Source: Stenotrophomonas beteli | Lineage (GTDB): Bacteria > Pseudomonadota > Gammaproteobacteria > Xanthomonadales > Xanthomonadaceae | NCBI RefSeq assembly: GCF_001431665.1 | Contig: NZ_LLXV01000053.1 | Coordinates: 28,515-92,514 of the forward strand | DNA length: 64,000 nt | Direction of reading: 5' to 3' | Part shown: positions 55,131 to 63,986 of the stretch, one piece after another | Layout: each line of letters starts with the position of its first letter | Numbering within the stretch: the first letter of the stretch is position 1 | Position numbers and translations under genes: made by a program | The notes under the pieces: model-generated | Seen by the model: the letters and a program-made list of their open reading frames with translations, nothing else | Databases searched by the model: none | Told to the model about the DNA's origin: nothing

Positions 55131-57554
55131 TCAGCCGGCCGCCGGCGGTCCTTTCACCGCAACCAGCCGCGCCGGCCGCAGCTCGGACAGCGTCATCCGC
55201 TCCAGCGGCTGCGGCCGTTCGATCGCATAGCCCTGCAGCCCCTGCACACCCAGCCGGCTCAAGGCGGCGGCGACCTCGGCAGTCTCCACCCATTCGGCCA
55301 CCACCTCCATCTGCAGTTCGCGCCCCAGTTCGCTGATTGCACGCACCGTGGCATGGCTGACCGGGTCGGTATCCATGTCGCGCACGAACGCACCGTCGAT
55401 TTTCAGGATGTCCGCCGGCAGCTGGCGCAGGTACCCGAACGAAGACAGGCCGGAGCCGAAATCGTCCAGCGCCATCCGGCAGCCGCGCGCCTTCACCGCA
55501 TCGATGAAGGCGCGTGCCTGGCTCAGGTTGCTGATCGCGGCCGTCTCGGTGATCTCGAAGCACAGCTTGGACGCCAGCGCCCGGTTGCGTTCGAGCAGAT
55601 CGCAGACGAAGGCGAGGAAGCCCGGCTCTGCGATCGACTGTGCCGATACGTTCACGTTGCACAGCCCCAGCTGCCGGACATGCGCCGGGCAGACCTGCAG
55701 GTGCCGGAACAGCAGGCCGAGCACGTGCCGGTCCAGTGCCACGGCCATGCCGTAGCGCTCCACCGCCGGCATGAACTGGCCCGGCAGGTGCAGGCTGCCG
55801 TCGCTGCCGCGCATGCGCACCAGCACTTCGTAGTGCAGGTACCCCGGATCGCCGACATGGGCGATGCGCTGGGCGTACAGCACCATGCGGTTTTCGGCCA
55901 TCGCCACGCTGACGCCCTGCAGCCGCTCGGCTTCGCGGCGCCGTTCCTCCAGCGCCATGCGGTTCTCGTTGAAGCAATGCACGCGGTTGCGCCCGGCCTG
56001 CTTGGCCGCGTAGCAGGCACTGTCGGCGGCGCTCATCAACCAGTTCACATCCGGCGCCTCGGCGTTGACCTCGACCACGCCGACGCTGCAGCTCGGCTGT
56101 GGGCTGCCCTCCGTCATCGGGAAACTGGCCTGGCCCAGGTTGCGGATCACCCGCTGCAGTACGCGCTTGGCCTCGTCCTGCCCGGCATGGGCGAGGAACA
56201 CCGCGAACTCGTCGGCACCCAGGCGGCCCACCCAGTCGCCTTCGCGCACCGCTGCCAGCAGATAGTCGGCGAAGCTGCGCAGCATCTGGTCGCCGGCAGC
56301 ATGGCCGAAACTGTCGTTGACCAGCTTGAAGTGATCCAGGTTGATGTAGCACAGCGCGTGCGTGCCGCCTTCGCTGCGCACCTGCAACAGCGCGCGTTCC
56401 AGCAGCCGCTCGATCTCGCGTCGGTTGATCAGGCCGGTCAGCGGATCGTGGCTGGCATGGTGTTCGATCTCGCGTGCCAGCGCGTGATTCTGGCTGACGT
56501 CCTCGATGATCGCGAACACCGACAGGCCGCCATCCGCGCTGCGTACACCGGTGCCACTCCAACGCCCCCAGACCAGGCTGCCATCGCGGCGCCGGAAGCG
56601 CAGCTCGCTCGGCCGCAGCTGCCTGTCCCAGTCGATCCGGCCCACGCCATCGATGACCAGTTCCCCGTCCATCAGCAGGTCGCCCAGGGACAACTGCATC
56701 AGCGCGTCGCGGCGATGGTCGAGGATGTCGGCCATCGCCTGGTTGGCCTCGACCACTTTGCCGTCGGTGTCGAGCTTGAGCATGCCGACATTGGCCTGGT
56801 AGAAAGCCGCGCGGAACCGGCTTTCATGCTCGGTCAGGTCCTTGCCGACGCGCCGCGCCAGCGCGACCGCCATCAGGCTGATCGCCAGCACCGACAATCC
56901 ACCGACCACCAGCGTGGCGATGCGCACCATCGTGGCCATGCGCAGCAATGCCTGCGAAAACGCCTGGGCCTGCACCTGCAGGCGGCGGTCGAGATCGCGC
57001 AGCTGTTGCAGATGAAGGTCCCGGGCGGCGGTGGGCAACGCGCCCTGCGGGTGCCGACGCTGCAGCGCATCGATCAGCTGCTGCACCGCTCTGAGGTCAT
57101 CATCGGTATTGCGCCACAGCGTAGTGGCTTCGCGGAAGGCGCCGATGTCGCGCGCATAGCGGAACGAGAACACCAGGCGCGGAATATCCGCAGGCGCGTT
57201 GCCGCCCTGCAGGAAGCCCTGCCTGGCCTTGCTGACATCCGGCTCGGCCTGTTCCAGCGCAAGCCGGGCCTGCAGATCGCCCAACGGCACCTGCAGGGCC
57301 TGGCGTGCATCGTCCAGATCGCGGGCATCAGCACGGGCCAGGTAACGGCTGAGCGCGGCAGTCGCATCCTGCTGCCCCCGCGACCAGTAGCCCTGGCCGG
57401 CAATCCAGGCAGTGGACGCCGCCTGCAACTCCTGGATCAACGCGGACAGTGCGACCAGCCCGATCGCCATCCCGGTCAGCAACGCAAATCGCAGTCCCAG
57501 GCCACGGGTCATCGGGACCCGTCGGCGCTGCTGGTCCGTGCCACTCCTACCCAT
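55131..57554 (-). CDS. Membrane PAS-GGDEF-EAL c-di-GMP protein
   Basis: The 807-residue protein has two membrane segments (about residues 22-42 and 210-232) flanking a helical periplasmic domain, a PAS domain (about 245-370), a GGDEF domain with a degenerate GADEF motif, and an EAL domain (about 545-800). The EAL domain has YEVLVRM in place of EAL but keeps E, plus NVNVSAQS, EITETAA, LDDFGSG and ILKIDG; AEGVET is AEWVET. The cyclase is probably weak or regulatory, while phosphodiesterase activity remains possible. An ATG at 57512 is an alternative start. Confidence 0.83.
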   Translation of the reverse strand: MGRSGTDQQRRRVPMTRGLGLRFALLTGMAIGLVALSALIQELQAASTAWIAGQGYWSRGQQDATAALSRYLARADARDLDDARQALQVPLGDLQARLALEQAEPDVSKARQGFLQGGNAPADIPRLVFSFRYARDIGAFREATTLWRNTDDDLRAVQQLIDALQRRHPQGALPTAARDLHLQQLRDLDRRLQVQAQAFSQALLRMATMVRIATLVVGGLSVLAISLMAVALARRVGKDLTEHESRFRAAFYQANVGMLKLDTDGKVVEANQAMADILDHRRDALMQLSLGDLLMDGELVIDGVGRIDWDRQLRPSELRFRRRDGSLVWGRWSGTGVRSADGGLSVFAIIEDVSQNHALAREIEHHASHDPLTGLINRREIERLLERALLQVRSEGGTHALCYINLDHFKLVNDSFGHAAGDQMLRSFADYLLAAVREGDWVGRLGADEFAVFLAHAGQDEAKRVLQRVIRNLGQASFPMTEGSPQPSCSVGVVEVNAEAPDVNWLMSAADSACYAAKQAGRNRVHCFNENRMALEERRREAERLQGVSVAMAENRMVLYAQRIAHVGDPGYLHYEVLVRMRGSDGSLHLPGQFMPAVERYGMAVALDRHVLGLLFRHLQVCPAHVRQLGLCNVNVSAQSIAEPGFLAFVCDLLERNRALASKLCFEITETAAISNLSQARAFIDAVKARGCRMALDDFGSGLSSFGYLRQLPADILKIDGAFVRDMDTDPVSHATVRAISELGRELQMEVVAEWVETAEVAAALSRLGVQGLQGYAIERPQPLERMTLSELRPARLVAVKGPPAAG

Positions 57555-57712
57555 CCCGGATCCCCCCGAATGTGCTGCGGTGACAACCTCCCTTGGAACC
57601 GGTCCAGCCTATGACCGGCCATGTGTGGACCATGCGAAAAAGGGTCGGCATAAGCGTCCAGCCGGCCGATGACGACTTAATCCCCTCCGTCCCCTTTTCC
57701 AGCCCCGGAACG

Positions 57713-57742
57713 GACAACGCCAGCCCGAAGGCTGGCGTTGTC
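57713..57742. terminator. Twelve-bp hairpin downstream of the DEAD-box gene
   Basis: GACAACGCCAGC (57713-57724) and GCTGGCGTTGTC (57731-57742) pair perfectly. On the minus strand the loop reads CTTCGG, a UUCG tetraloop closed by C-G. It lies 16 bp after the helicase stop. No U-run follows, so it may stabilise the 3' end or work with Rho. Confidence 0.7.
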
Positions 57743-57758
57743 ATGGCCACGTTGCCGC

Positions 57759-59705
57759 TCAGTAGCTGCGCGGGCCGCGCGGCTTGAAGCCGTCACGACG
57801 CGGCGGGCGGCTGTCGCGGTCACCGCTGCGGTCGCCACCATGGCCCCCCGGACCACCCGGGCCGCTACGACGCGGACCACCCGGGCCACCCGGACCACGC
57901 TTGTCGAAGCGCGGCTTGAACGGGCGCGGGGCCGGGTTGGTGTCTTCACCCGGGGCCAGCGCACGCATCTGCAGCTGCTGGCCGGACACCCAGACCTTCT
58001 GCAGGTGCGACAGCACGTCCGGCGGCATCTGCGCCGGCAGATCCAGCAGCGAGAAGTCGTCGTGGATGTCGATGCGGCCGATGAAGCGGCTTTCCAGGCC
58101 TGCTTCGTTGGCGATGGCGCCGACGATGTTGGCCGGCTTCACGCCATGCTGGTGGCCCACCGAAATACGGTAGGTCTCCATGCCCTGCTCCGGTGCACCA
58201 CGCGGCGGAACCTCACGGCGCGGACGCTGCTCGAAACCACCTTCGGCGTCGTCACGGCGCGGGCCGCGTTCGAAACGCGGACCACGGTCGTTACGATCGA
58301 AACGATCACCGCGCTCCGGGCGGTCGCCCCGGTCGAAGCGCTCGCGCGGCGCGCGCTCTTCACGCGGGGCACGCACCGGCGGCTGCAGCAGGAACGGGGT
58401 GTCACCCTGCAGCATCTTGGCCAACGCGGCGGCGATCTCGATGGCCGGCACGTTCTGCTCGTTCTCGAAGCGCTCCAGCAGCTGGCGGTAGAAGTCCAGG
58501 CCGCCAGCGCCGAGGGTTTCGCTGATGCGCGAGGTGAACTTGTTGATGCGGGTGTCGTTGACCGCTTCCACGCTCGGCAGCTGCATCTCTTCGATCGGCT
58601 GGCGGGTGGCGCGCTCGATCTGGCGCAGCATGCCCTTCTCGCGCGGGGTGGCGAACAGGATCGCCTCGCCGCTGCGGCCGGCACGGCCGGTACGGCCGAT
58701 GCGGTGCACGTAGCTTTCGGTGTCGTAAGGAATGTCGTAGTTCAGCACGTGGCTGATGCGCTCCACGTCCAGGCCGCGCGCAGCGACGTCGGTCGCCACC
58801 AGGATGTCCAGCTTGCCTTCCTTCAGCATGGCGATGGTGCGCTCACGCTGGGCCTGCTGCATGTCGCCGTTGATCGCCGCCGCAGCCAGGCCACGGGCCT
58901 GCAGCTTGCTGGCCAGTTCCTCGGTGCCGGCCTTGGTGCGCGCGAAGATGATCATCGCGTCGAACGGCTCCACTTCCAGGATGCGGGTCAGCGCGTCCAG
59001 CTTGTGCATGCCGCTCACCCACCAGTAGCGCTGGCGGATGTTGGCCGAGGTGGTGGTCTTGGCCGCGATGGTCACTTCCACCGGGTCCTGCAGGTAGGTC
59101 TGCGCGATGCGACGAATCTGCGGCGGCATGGTCGCCGAGAACAGGGCCACCTGGCGCTGCTCCGGCAGCTTCTTCAGCACGGCTTCGACGTCGTCGATGA
59201 AGCCCATGCGCAGCATTTCGTCGGCTTCGTCCAGCACCAGGGTCTTCAGCTCGGACAGGTCCAGGGTGCTGCGGTCGAGGTGGTCGATCACGCGGCCGGG
59301 GGTACCGACCACGATGTGCACGCCGCGGCGCAGGGCCGACAGCTGCTGGCCGTACGGCTGGCCGCCGTAGACCGGCAGCACGCGGAAACCCGGGATCTTC
59401 GACGAATAGGACTGGAACGCCTCGGCAACCTGGATCGCCAGTTCGCGGGTCGGCGCCAGGATCAGGGCCTGGGGCTTGATCTGCTGCAGGTCGATGTTGG
59501 ACAGTACCGGCAGTGCAAAGGCAGCGGTCTTGCCGGTACCGGTCTGGGCCTGGCCCAGCACGTCGCGGCCTTCCAGCATTGCCGGGATGGTGGCCGCCTG
59601 GATCGGCGACGGGGTTTCGTAGCCGATGGCGGTGACCGCCTGCATCACGGGCTCGGACAGGCCGAGCTGCGCAAACTGCAGCGGCGCTTGGGAATCTTGG
59701 GACAT
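57759..59705 (-). CDS. deaD: DEAD-box RNA helicase (DeaD/CsdA type)
   Basis: RNA helicase for ribosome assembly and mRNA turnover, often cold-induced. The 648-residue protein has the Q motif (GYETPSPIQAATIPAMLEG), Walker A AQTGTGKT, PTRELA, TPGR, VLDEADEM, SAT, ARGLDVERISHV and HRIGRTGR, then a DbpA-type RNA-binding domain (YRISVGHQHGVKPANIVGAI, about residues 490-560). Two Arg/Gly-rich stretches (about 435-485 and 590-648) flank it. GGAG lies seven bases before the ATG at 59705. The leader is long and structured. Confidence 0.93.
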   Translation of the reverse strand: MSQDSQAPLQFAQLGLSEPVMQAVTAIGYETPSPIQAATIPAMLEGRDVLGQAQTGTGKTAAFALPVLSNIDLQQIKPQALILAPTRELAIQVAEAFQSYSSKIPGFRVLPVYGGQPYGQQLSALRRGVHIVVGTPGRVIDHLDRSTLDLSELKTLVLDEADEMLRMGFIDDVEAVLKKLPEQRQVALFSATMPPQIRRIAQTYLQDPVEVTIAAKTTTSANIRQRYWWVSGMHKLDALTRILEVEPFDAMIIFARTKAGTEELASKLQARGLAAAAINGDMQQAQRERTIAMLKEGKLDILVATDVAARGLDVERISHVLNYDIPYDTESYVHRIGRTGRAGRSGEAILFATPREKGMLRQIERATRQPIEEMQLPSVEAVNDTRINKFTSRISETLGAGGLDFYRQLLERFENEQNVPAIEIAAALAKMLQGDTPFLLQPPVRAPREERAPRERFDRGDRPERGDRFDRNDRGPRFERGPRRDDAEGGFEQRPRREVPPRGAPEQGMETYRISVGHQHGVKPANIVGAIANEAGLESRFIGRIDIHDDFSLLDLPAQMPPDVLSHLQKVWVSGQQLQMRALAPGEDTNPAPRPFKPRFDKRGPGGPGGPRRSGPGGPGGHGGDRSGDRDSRPPRRDGFKPRGPRSY

Positions 59706-59850
59706 GGGGAACTCCGAAGGCACTACCGTCTTCCTGGCAGTGCGATAAAAAAGGTGATGGTCCGCGCTTTGGGCGCCCTTCTTATCGCGTGCCCTGGCGC
59801 TGCTCGGTTGGAGGAGATTTCACTCGCTCAGAGCGGAATCATACCGCATT
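59706..59850 (-). promoter_or_regulatory. Structured leader and -10 element of deaD
   Basis: On the minus strand TATGAT (59843-59838) is a good -10, though no well-spaced -35 is visible. It would give a leader of about 125 nt. In that leader GCGATAA (59788-59782) pairs with TTATCGC (59748-59742), enclosing a GC-rich segment. Long structured leaders are usual for cold-shock helicase mRNAs; a thermosensitive role is inference. Confidence 0.45.
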
Positions 59851-59972
59851 GATCCTGAACAAGGCGTACAGCTTTTCCAGCCGCGTGCGGTCATCCCCGG
59901 TGCTGGCGCACAATACGCGCCCTCTTCCCGGCCAGGCCACTGGCCCACGCCCTCTTCCCAGGAACCCGCTCC

Positions 59973-60194
59973 ATGCAGATTCTCGAATTCGACCTCGACG
60001 GTGACTACGTCGAACTCAAGCAGCTGCTCAAGCTGGCCGACCTGGTCACCAGCGGCGGCGAGGCCAAGAGGGTCATCAGCGAAGGCCAGGTGTTGGTCGA
60101 CGGTGAGGTCGAACTTCGCAAGGCCTGCAAGATCCGCGCTGGCCAGGTGGTCGAGTTCGCCGACAGCCAGATCCGGGTGCTGGCTGCCGGCTGA
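59973..60194 (+). CDS. S4-domain RNA-binding protein (YbcJ-like)
   Basis: The 73-residue protein is a single S4 domain: YVELKQLLKLADLVTSGGEA, VISEGQVLVDGEVELRKACK and the C-terminal strand. It matches YbcJ-type small RNA-binding proteins of unknown target. AGGAA precedes the ATG. CGCCCTCTTCCC occurs twice just upstream (around 59917 and 59948). It is convergent with the UbiM-like gene, 11 bp from its stop. Confidence 0.82.
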   Translation: MQILEFDLDGDYVELKQLLKLADLVTSGGEAKRVISEGQVLVDGEVELRKACKIRAGQVVEFADSQIRVLAAG

Positions 60195-60205
60195 TCTGAA
60201 TCCGT

Positions 60206-61384
60206 TCAGGCCACGCGCTGGGTCAGGTGTGAGGCAATCAGCTGCCTGAAGGGCGCCACGCCCTGCGCCAGGCGCAGGCCGGCCGCCCGCAGCAGGCGCG
60301 CCGGGCAACGGTCGTCGGTGTACAGGCTGGCGATCGCATTGGTTGCCTCGTACAACGGCCGCGATGCCAGCCGGTGACCGCGCTGGTAGCGGGCCAGCAT
60401 GCCGGCGGCGGCAATGTCGGCACCACGGCGCTGCTGCGCGACGATGCCTTGCGCCAGCCGCTGTGCGCTGGCCAGGCCCAGGTTGAAGCCATGCGCGGTG
60501 ACCGGATGCATGCCCACCGCGGCATCACCGATCAGCGCCGAACGCTCGCCGACGAAGCAGTGCGCATACACCCCTACCAGCGGATACGCCTGCGGCGTGG
60601 CCACCGGCTGCATCCGGCCCAGGCGGTGTTCGAAGCAGGCACTGATGGCCTCACCGAAGGCCACCTCGTCCATCGCCAGCAGCGCCTCGATCTGCCGCGG
60701 CGGCAGCGTGATCACCGCCGACGCCTGGCCCTCGTTGAGCGGCAGCAGCGCCATCGTCCGCCCGTAGCCAAACCATTCCCAGGCGGTGTGGTGATGGTCG
60801 CGCTCGACCTGCATGCGGCACACCAGCATCGACTTGCCGAAGTCGCGCATCTGCGCACCGATGCCGAGCATGCGGCGGGTGGCGGAGAAGCGGCTGTCAG
60901 CGGCGACCAGCAGCCGCGCGTGCAGCGTGTTGCCGTCGTCCAGCGTGACCACATGCCCCTGCGCATCGCCCTGCACGGCCTGCACCCTGCGCCCGTCGAA
61001 AAGTTCCAGGCCATCCTGGCCCTGCACGGCATCCCATGCAGCACGGCGGATCAGGTGGTTGGGCACCAGCCAGCCCAGCGGCTGGCCGTCGACCTGGCTG
61101 CTGGCGAAGGTCAGCGCGAACGGCGAGCCGCCGTTCATCACCCTGGCATCGCGCAGTTCAGCGACTTCGGCCTGCGGCAGGCGCTGCCACAGCCCCAGTT
61201 GCTCCATGCTCTGCCGCGAGGCATGGGTCAACGCGATCTCGCGGCCATCGAAGGCGGCCTCGGCCAGGACCTGGCGCGGTTGTACTTCGACCAGCCCGAC
61301 CTGCAGGCCGCTACCGGCCAGCGCGCGCGCGAAGCACAGGCCTGCCGGCCCGGCGCCGACCACCACCACGTCCATCCTGCGCAT
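60206..61384 (-). CDS. ubiM: FAD-dependent UbiH/UbiF/UbiM-family hydroxylase
   Basis: The 392-residue flavoprotein has an N-terminal dinucleotide-binding motif (DVVVVGAGPAGLCFARAL), the central LVAADSRFSATRR and a C-terminal FAD motif GDAAVGMHPVTAHGFNLGLA. The VGMHPVTAHGFNLGL form suggests UbiM, the ubiquinone C5 or multi-position hydroxylase, rather than UbiH or UbiF. It would act at the inner membrane in ubiquinone synthesis. GGGAGG lies before the ATG at 61384. The exact ring position cannot be told from sequence alone. Confidence 0.7.
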   Translation of the reverse strand: MRRMDVVVVGAGPAGLCFARALAGSGLQVGLVEVQPRQVLAEAAFDGREIALTHASRQSMEQLGLWQRLPQAEVAELRDARVMNGGSPFALTFASSQVDGQPLGWLVPNHLIRRAAWDAVQGQDGLELFDGRRVQAVQGDAQGHVVTLDDGNTLHARLLVAADSRFSATRRMLGIGAQMRDFGKSMLVCRMQVERDHHHTAWEWFGYGRTMALLPLNEGQASAVITLPPRQIEALLAMDEVAFGEAISACFEHRLGRMQPVATPQAYPLVGVYAHCFVGERSALIGDAAVGMHPVTAHGFNLGLASAQRLAQGIVAQQRRGADIAAAGMLARYQRGHRLASRPLYEATNAIASLYTDDRCPARLLRAAGLRLAQGVAPFRQLIASHLTQRVA

Positions 61385-61464
61385 GCGCGCCTCCCGCCGT
61401 TCATTCAGTCCGCGCCAGCATAGCGCCGTGCAGCTGAGCGGCCTTGATCTGGATCAGCGCCGGA

Positions 61465-61854
61465 TCACAGCAACGCGAACACCAGCGCCAGGATCGACAG
61501 CAGCGACACCAGCCACACCAGGCTGCGCACGTACGGCACGCCCGCCGCATACAACGGCAGATAGGCCACGCGCGCCCAGAAATAGGCCTGTGCGGCCAGC
61601 GCGGTGGTGTCGTTGCTGCGCCCGGCCAGCACCACCGCGATTGCGGCGGCGGCGAAGAACGGGAAGGTCTCCAGGAAATTGGCCTGGGCGCGCTGCAGGC
61701 GGCCGGCCAGCGGGCTGAGCGGCCGGGCCTGGCCATCACGCGCCGAGGCATTCCACTTCATCCCGCGCTCGCGGGTGACCACGGTGGAAGTGGCGAAGAT
61801 GTAGACGAAGCCCAGCAGGGTCGCCCAGGCCAGCATGGTCAATTCGGTTGCCAT
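61465..61854 (-). CDS. MAPEG-family membrane protein
   Basis: The 129-residue protein has four hydrophobic segments and the MAPEG features RLQRAQANFLETFPFFAAAA and YLPLYAAGVPYVRSLVWLVS. Bacterial members are small membrane enzymes related to glutathione transferases; the substrate is unknown. Two tandem ATGs (61857 and 61854) follow GAGGAG; the second has the better spacing. It lies 11 bp after the DUF4019 gene, so the two are probably cotranscribed. Confidence 0.82.
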   Translation of the reverse strand: MATELTMLAWATLLGFVYIFATSTVVTRERGMKWNASARDGQARPLSPLAGRLQRAQANFLETFPFFAAAAIAVVLAGRSNDTTALAAQAYFWARVAYLPLYAAGVPYVRSLVWLVSLLSILALVFALL

Positions 61855-61865
61855 CATCCTTCTCC

Positions 61866-62411
61866 TCAGGGACCCGATGCACGCAGGCTGTAACCGGCCA
61901 GCCGCCACACCTGATCCTCGTCGAAACGGAACGAAACGAGCTCACGCACCGGCTGCGCGCTGTTGGCAAAGCGGGTCGGGAAGCTGACGTTGATGTACAG
62001 CCCTTCCGGAACGGCTGCACCGGCGCTGTACTTGACCCGGGTGATGGTCGGCTGGCCGCGGCCGGCCATCGCACCCAGGCGCGTGCGTTCACCGGCCAGC
62101 TGGGCAACAAAGGCGGCCTTGGGCACCGCGCGCCGTGCGACCGCGGACGCGCCGTCCCACAATTCGCCCGCGCGATTGGCATCGACCAGCTGCGCAACCC
62201 GCACCGCCGCCGCGCCCATCTCAGCATCCTGCTTCTGCACCTGCGCCTGCTGTGCGGCGGTCAACGCCGGCGCACCCGCAGTGAGCGGCTTGGCTGCCGC
62301 CGGCGATGCCGGTGCCGGTCGCGCAGGTGCGGGGGCAGGCGTGGCCGGTGCAGGCACCTGCGCCAACACGGCGAGGGGCATCAGGGACAGCAGCAGGAAC
62401 ACGCGTTTCAT
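61866..62411 (-). CDS. Exported DUF4019-like protein
   Basis: The 181-residue protein has a signal peptide (MKRVFLLLSLMPLAVLAQ), a Pro/Ala-rich linker (about residues 19-45) and a domain resembling DUF4019: VAQLVDANRAGELWDGASAV ... FDEDQVWRLAGYSLR. Function is unknown; a periplasmic location is likely. The ATG at 62411 is chosen because it starts the signal peptide; a GTG lies six bases upstream. It heads a pair with the MAPEG gene. Confidence 0.75.
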   Translation of the reverse strand: MKRVFLLLSLMPLAVLAQVPAPATPAPAPARPAPASPAAAKPLTAGAPALTAAQQAQVQKQDAEMGAAAVRVAQLVDANRAGELWDGASAVARRAVPKAAFVAQLAGERTRLGAMAGRGQPTITRVKYSAGAAVPEGLYINVSFPTRFANSAQPVRELVSFRFDEDQVWRLAGYSLRASGP

Positions 62412-62469
62412 GGACACCGCCGGTTCTCGGGAAAGAACCGCAGTCTACGCCAGCGCGGTGACCCCTTTG

Positions 62470-63639
62470 TCAGCGCGCGGGGGCGCTGCCTTCCATTGTC
62501 CCGGCAGCCGCGTCTGCCTGCGCGGCAGGCGTGCCGGCGTCGGCAGGCTGCCGCTCGGCCACCGGCGGCGGCTCCGACGGTGCCGGCGGCAGCGTTGCCA
62601 CGTCGATTTCCGACAACGGGCTTTCTTCCGGGCACACCGCATCCGGGAAACCGAAGCGCTGTTTCAGCGCCTGGCCACAGCTGTTGATCGATTCCATGTC
62701 GGCGCCTTCGCGCTTGCACTGCTGGTCGAACGCGATCAGGAACGCATCCTTGCGCTGCACGAAATCATCGCCGCAGGCGCGCATCTGCTTGATCCTTTCC
62801 AGATCGTCCTGCACGGCGTTGGTGCCATCCAGGCCGTACTGGCGCAGCTCGTCGGCCGTGAGCAGGCGCAGGCTGCGGTTGGGCACGGTCATCATCAGGT
62901 CTGCCACGCCCACCGCCACGCCGTTGCGCTGCAGGTAGTCCTTCACGTTGTCGTAGACCTCGTGCAGCTCGCGGTTGAGTTCGGCGCGCGAGGTGGCCTT
63001 GGAGCTGATCCGCATCATGCGGTGGATGCCGACCTTGCCCGACAGCAGGCGGTTGTCACCGGCGGCCAGCACGAACACGCAGGCGCTGTGGCAGATCGAG
63101 CCTTCGCGGACCCAGATGGTCCAGCCCGATTCACCGATGCTGTCGCCGGCGACGATCGCTGATTCGACCTGGCCACCGCTGGAATCGAGGTCAAGGATGC
63201 GCTTGTGGATCTTCAGTTGGTCAGCGACCACGGCCAACCGCCACATCATCTCGGCGAAGCCCGGATTGATCTTGCCCGCATAACGCACGCGCATCAGGCC
63301 GCGTTCGGCACACGGCGCCAGCGCCTGGCTGATCTGATCGCGCTGCAGGCCCTCCAGCTCGACACCGTCGCCTGCGTCGCCCGCATATTCCGTGCTGCAG
63401 CTGACCCACGCACGACCATTTTCCAGCTGCGCCTGCGGCCACGGCCGGTCGGCCCGGCTGCGTGGCGGCACCGGCGGCGGTGGCGCGTCGGCGGCATTGA
63501 TCGAGACCATGTTCTCGCCATCGCTGGCCGGTGCCCTCGCCGCCTTGTCGGCAGCGGTCACATTGCCAGGATTCTCCAGCTGACTGCAGCCCGCCAGGGC
63601 CAGGCACAACAGGGGCAACCAGCGCAGTTTGGCGGACAT
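62470..63639 (-). CDS. ClpP/crotonase-fold lipoprotein, putative periplasmic serine protease
   Basis: The 389-residue protein has a lipoprotein signal (SAKLRWLPLLCLALAGC, cysteine at 18) and a central domain with LDLDSSGGQVESAIVAGDSI and REGSICHSACVFVLAAGDNR. The second segment resembles the nucleophile region of ClpP-like proteases (serine in CHSACVF), and GIHRMM may hold the histidine. The C terminus is Pro/Ala-rich (about residues 345-389). It resembles predicted periplasmic proteins of COG3904. Substrate and partner are unknown; no ATPase gene is adjacent. The ATG at 63639 starts the lipoprotein signal. Confidence 0.72.
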   Translation of the reverse strand: MSAKLRWLPLLCLALAGCSQLENPGNVTAADKAARAPASDGENMVSINAADAPPPPVPPRSRADRPWPQAQLENGRAWVSCSTEYAGDAGDGVELEGLQRDQISQALAPCAERGLMRVRYAGKINPGFAEMMWRLAVVADQLKIHKRILDLDSSGGQVESAIVAGDSIGESGWTIWVREGSICHSACVFVLAAGDNRLLSGKVGIHRMMRISSKATSRAELNRELHEVYDNVKDYLQRNGVAVGVADLMMTVPNRSLRLLTADELRQYGLDGTNAVQDDLERIKQMRACGDDFVQRKDAFLIAFDQQCKREGADMESINSCGQALKQRFGFPDAVCPEESPLSEIDVATLPPAPSEPPPVAERQPADAGTPAAQADAAAGTMEGSAPAR

Positions 63640-63738
63640 CGGGCAACCAGTCTTCAGGTGAGCAAGGGCCACAGTCTACCCGTCCGGGGCGCGCATTCAG
63701 CGCGTGGCACTGAACCCCTTCTGACCCTTGGGAAAGCG

Positions 63739-63761
63739 GGTCGACCAAGGTCGACACCTAC
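63739..63761 (-). repeat. SMAG-type monomer
   Basis: On the minus strand GTAGGTGTCGACCTTGGTCG then ACC, a GTAG-ended palindrome. It lies about 100 bp upstream of the ClpP-fold lipoprotein gene. Confidence 0.75.
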
Positions 63762-63804
63762 CAGAGCGGGATGCCCTTCCGACAGATCGCAGGAACCTGT
63801 CGAA

Positions 63805-63986
63805 GGCGGGGTGGGTCCGGTTGCAGGGGCGTGAGCGCCATGGATGGCGCGACCGAGCCTCCATGGGTGAGGGCGCTTTGCTTGCGAAGCATTGCTTCGC
63901 AAGCGCCCGAACGCCCAGCCGCCAGCGGCTGGGCCGGACCGCGGAGCGGGATTCACGGCGTCCCCCGCAACCGGACCCACCCCGCC
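63805..63986. repeat. 182-bp inverted-repeat element with core GCGCCATGGATGGCGC
   Basis: Perfect 20-bp ends, GGCGGGGTGGGTCCGGTTGC (63805-63824) and its inverse (63967-63986), enclose the core at 63835-63850, an 11-bp hairpin GCTTGCGAAGC-ATT-GCTTCGCAAGC (63880-63904) and ACGGCGT. The same core is in the element at 19431-19536, but the ends differ. No gene is visible between 63640 and the window end. Confidence 0.85.
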
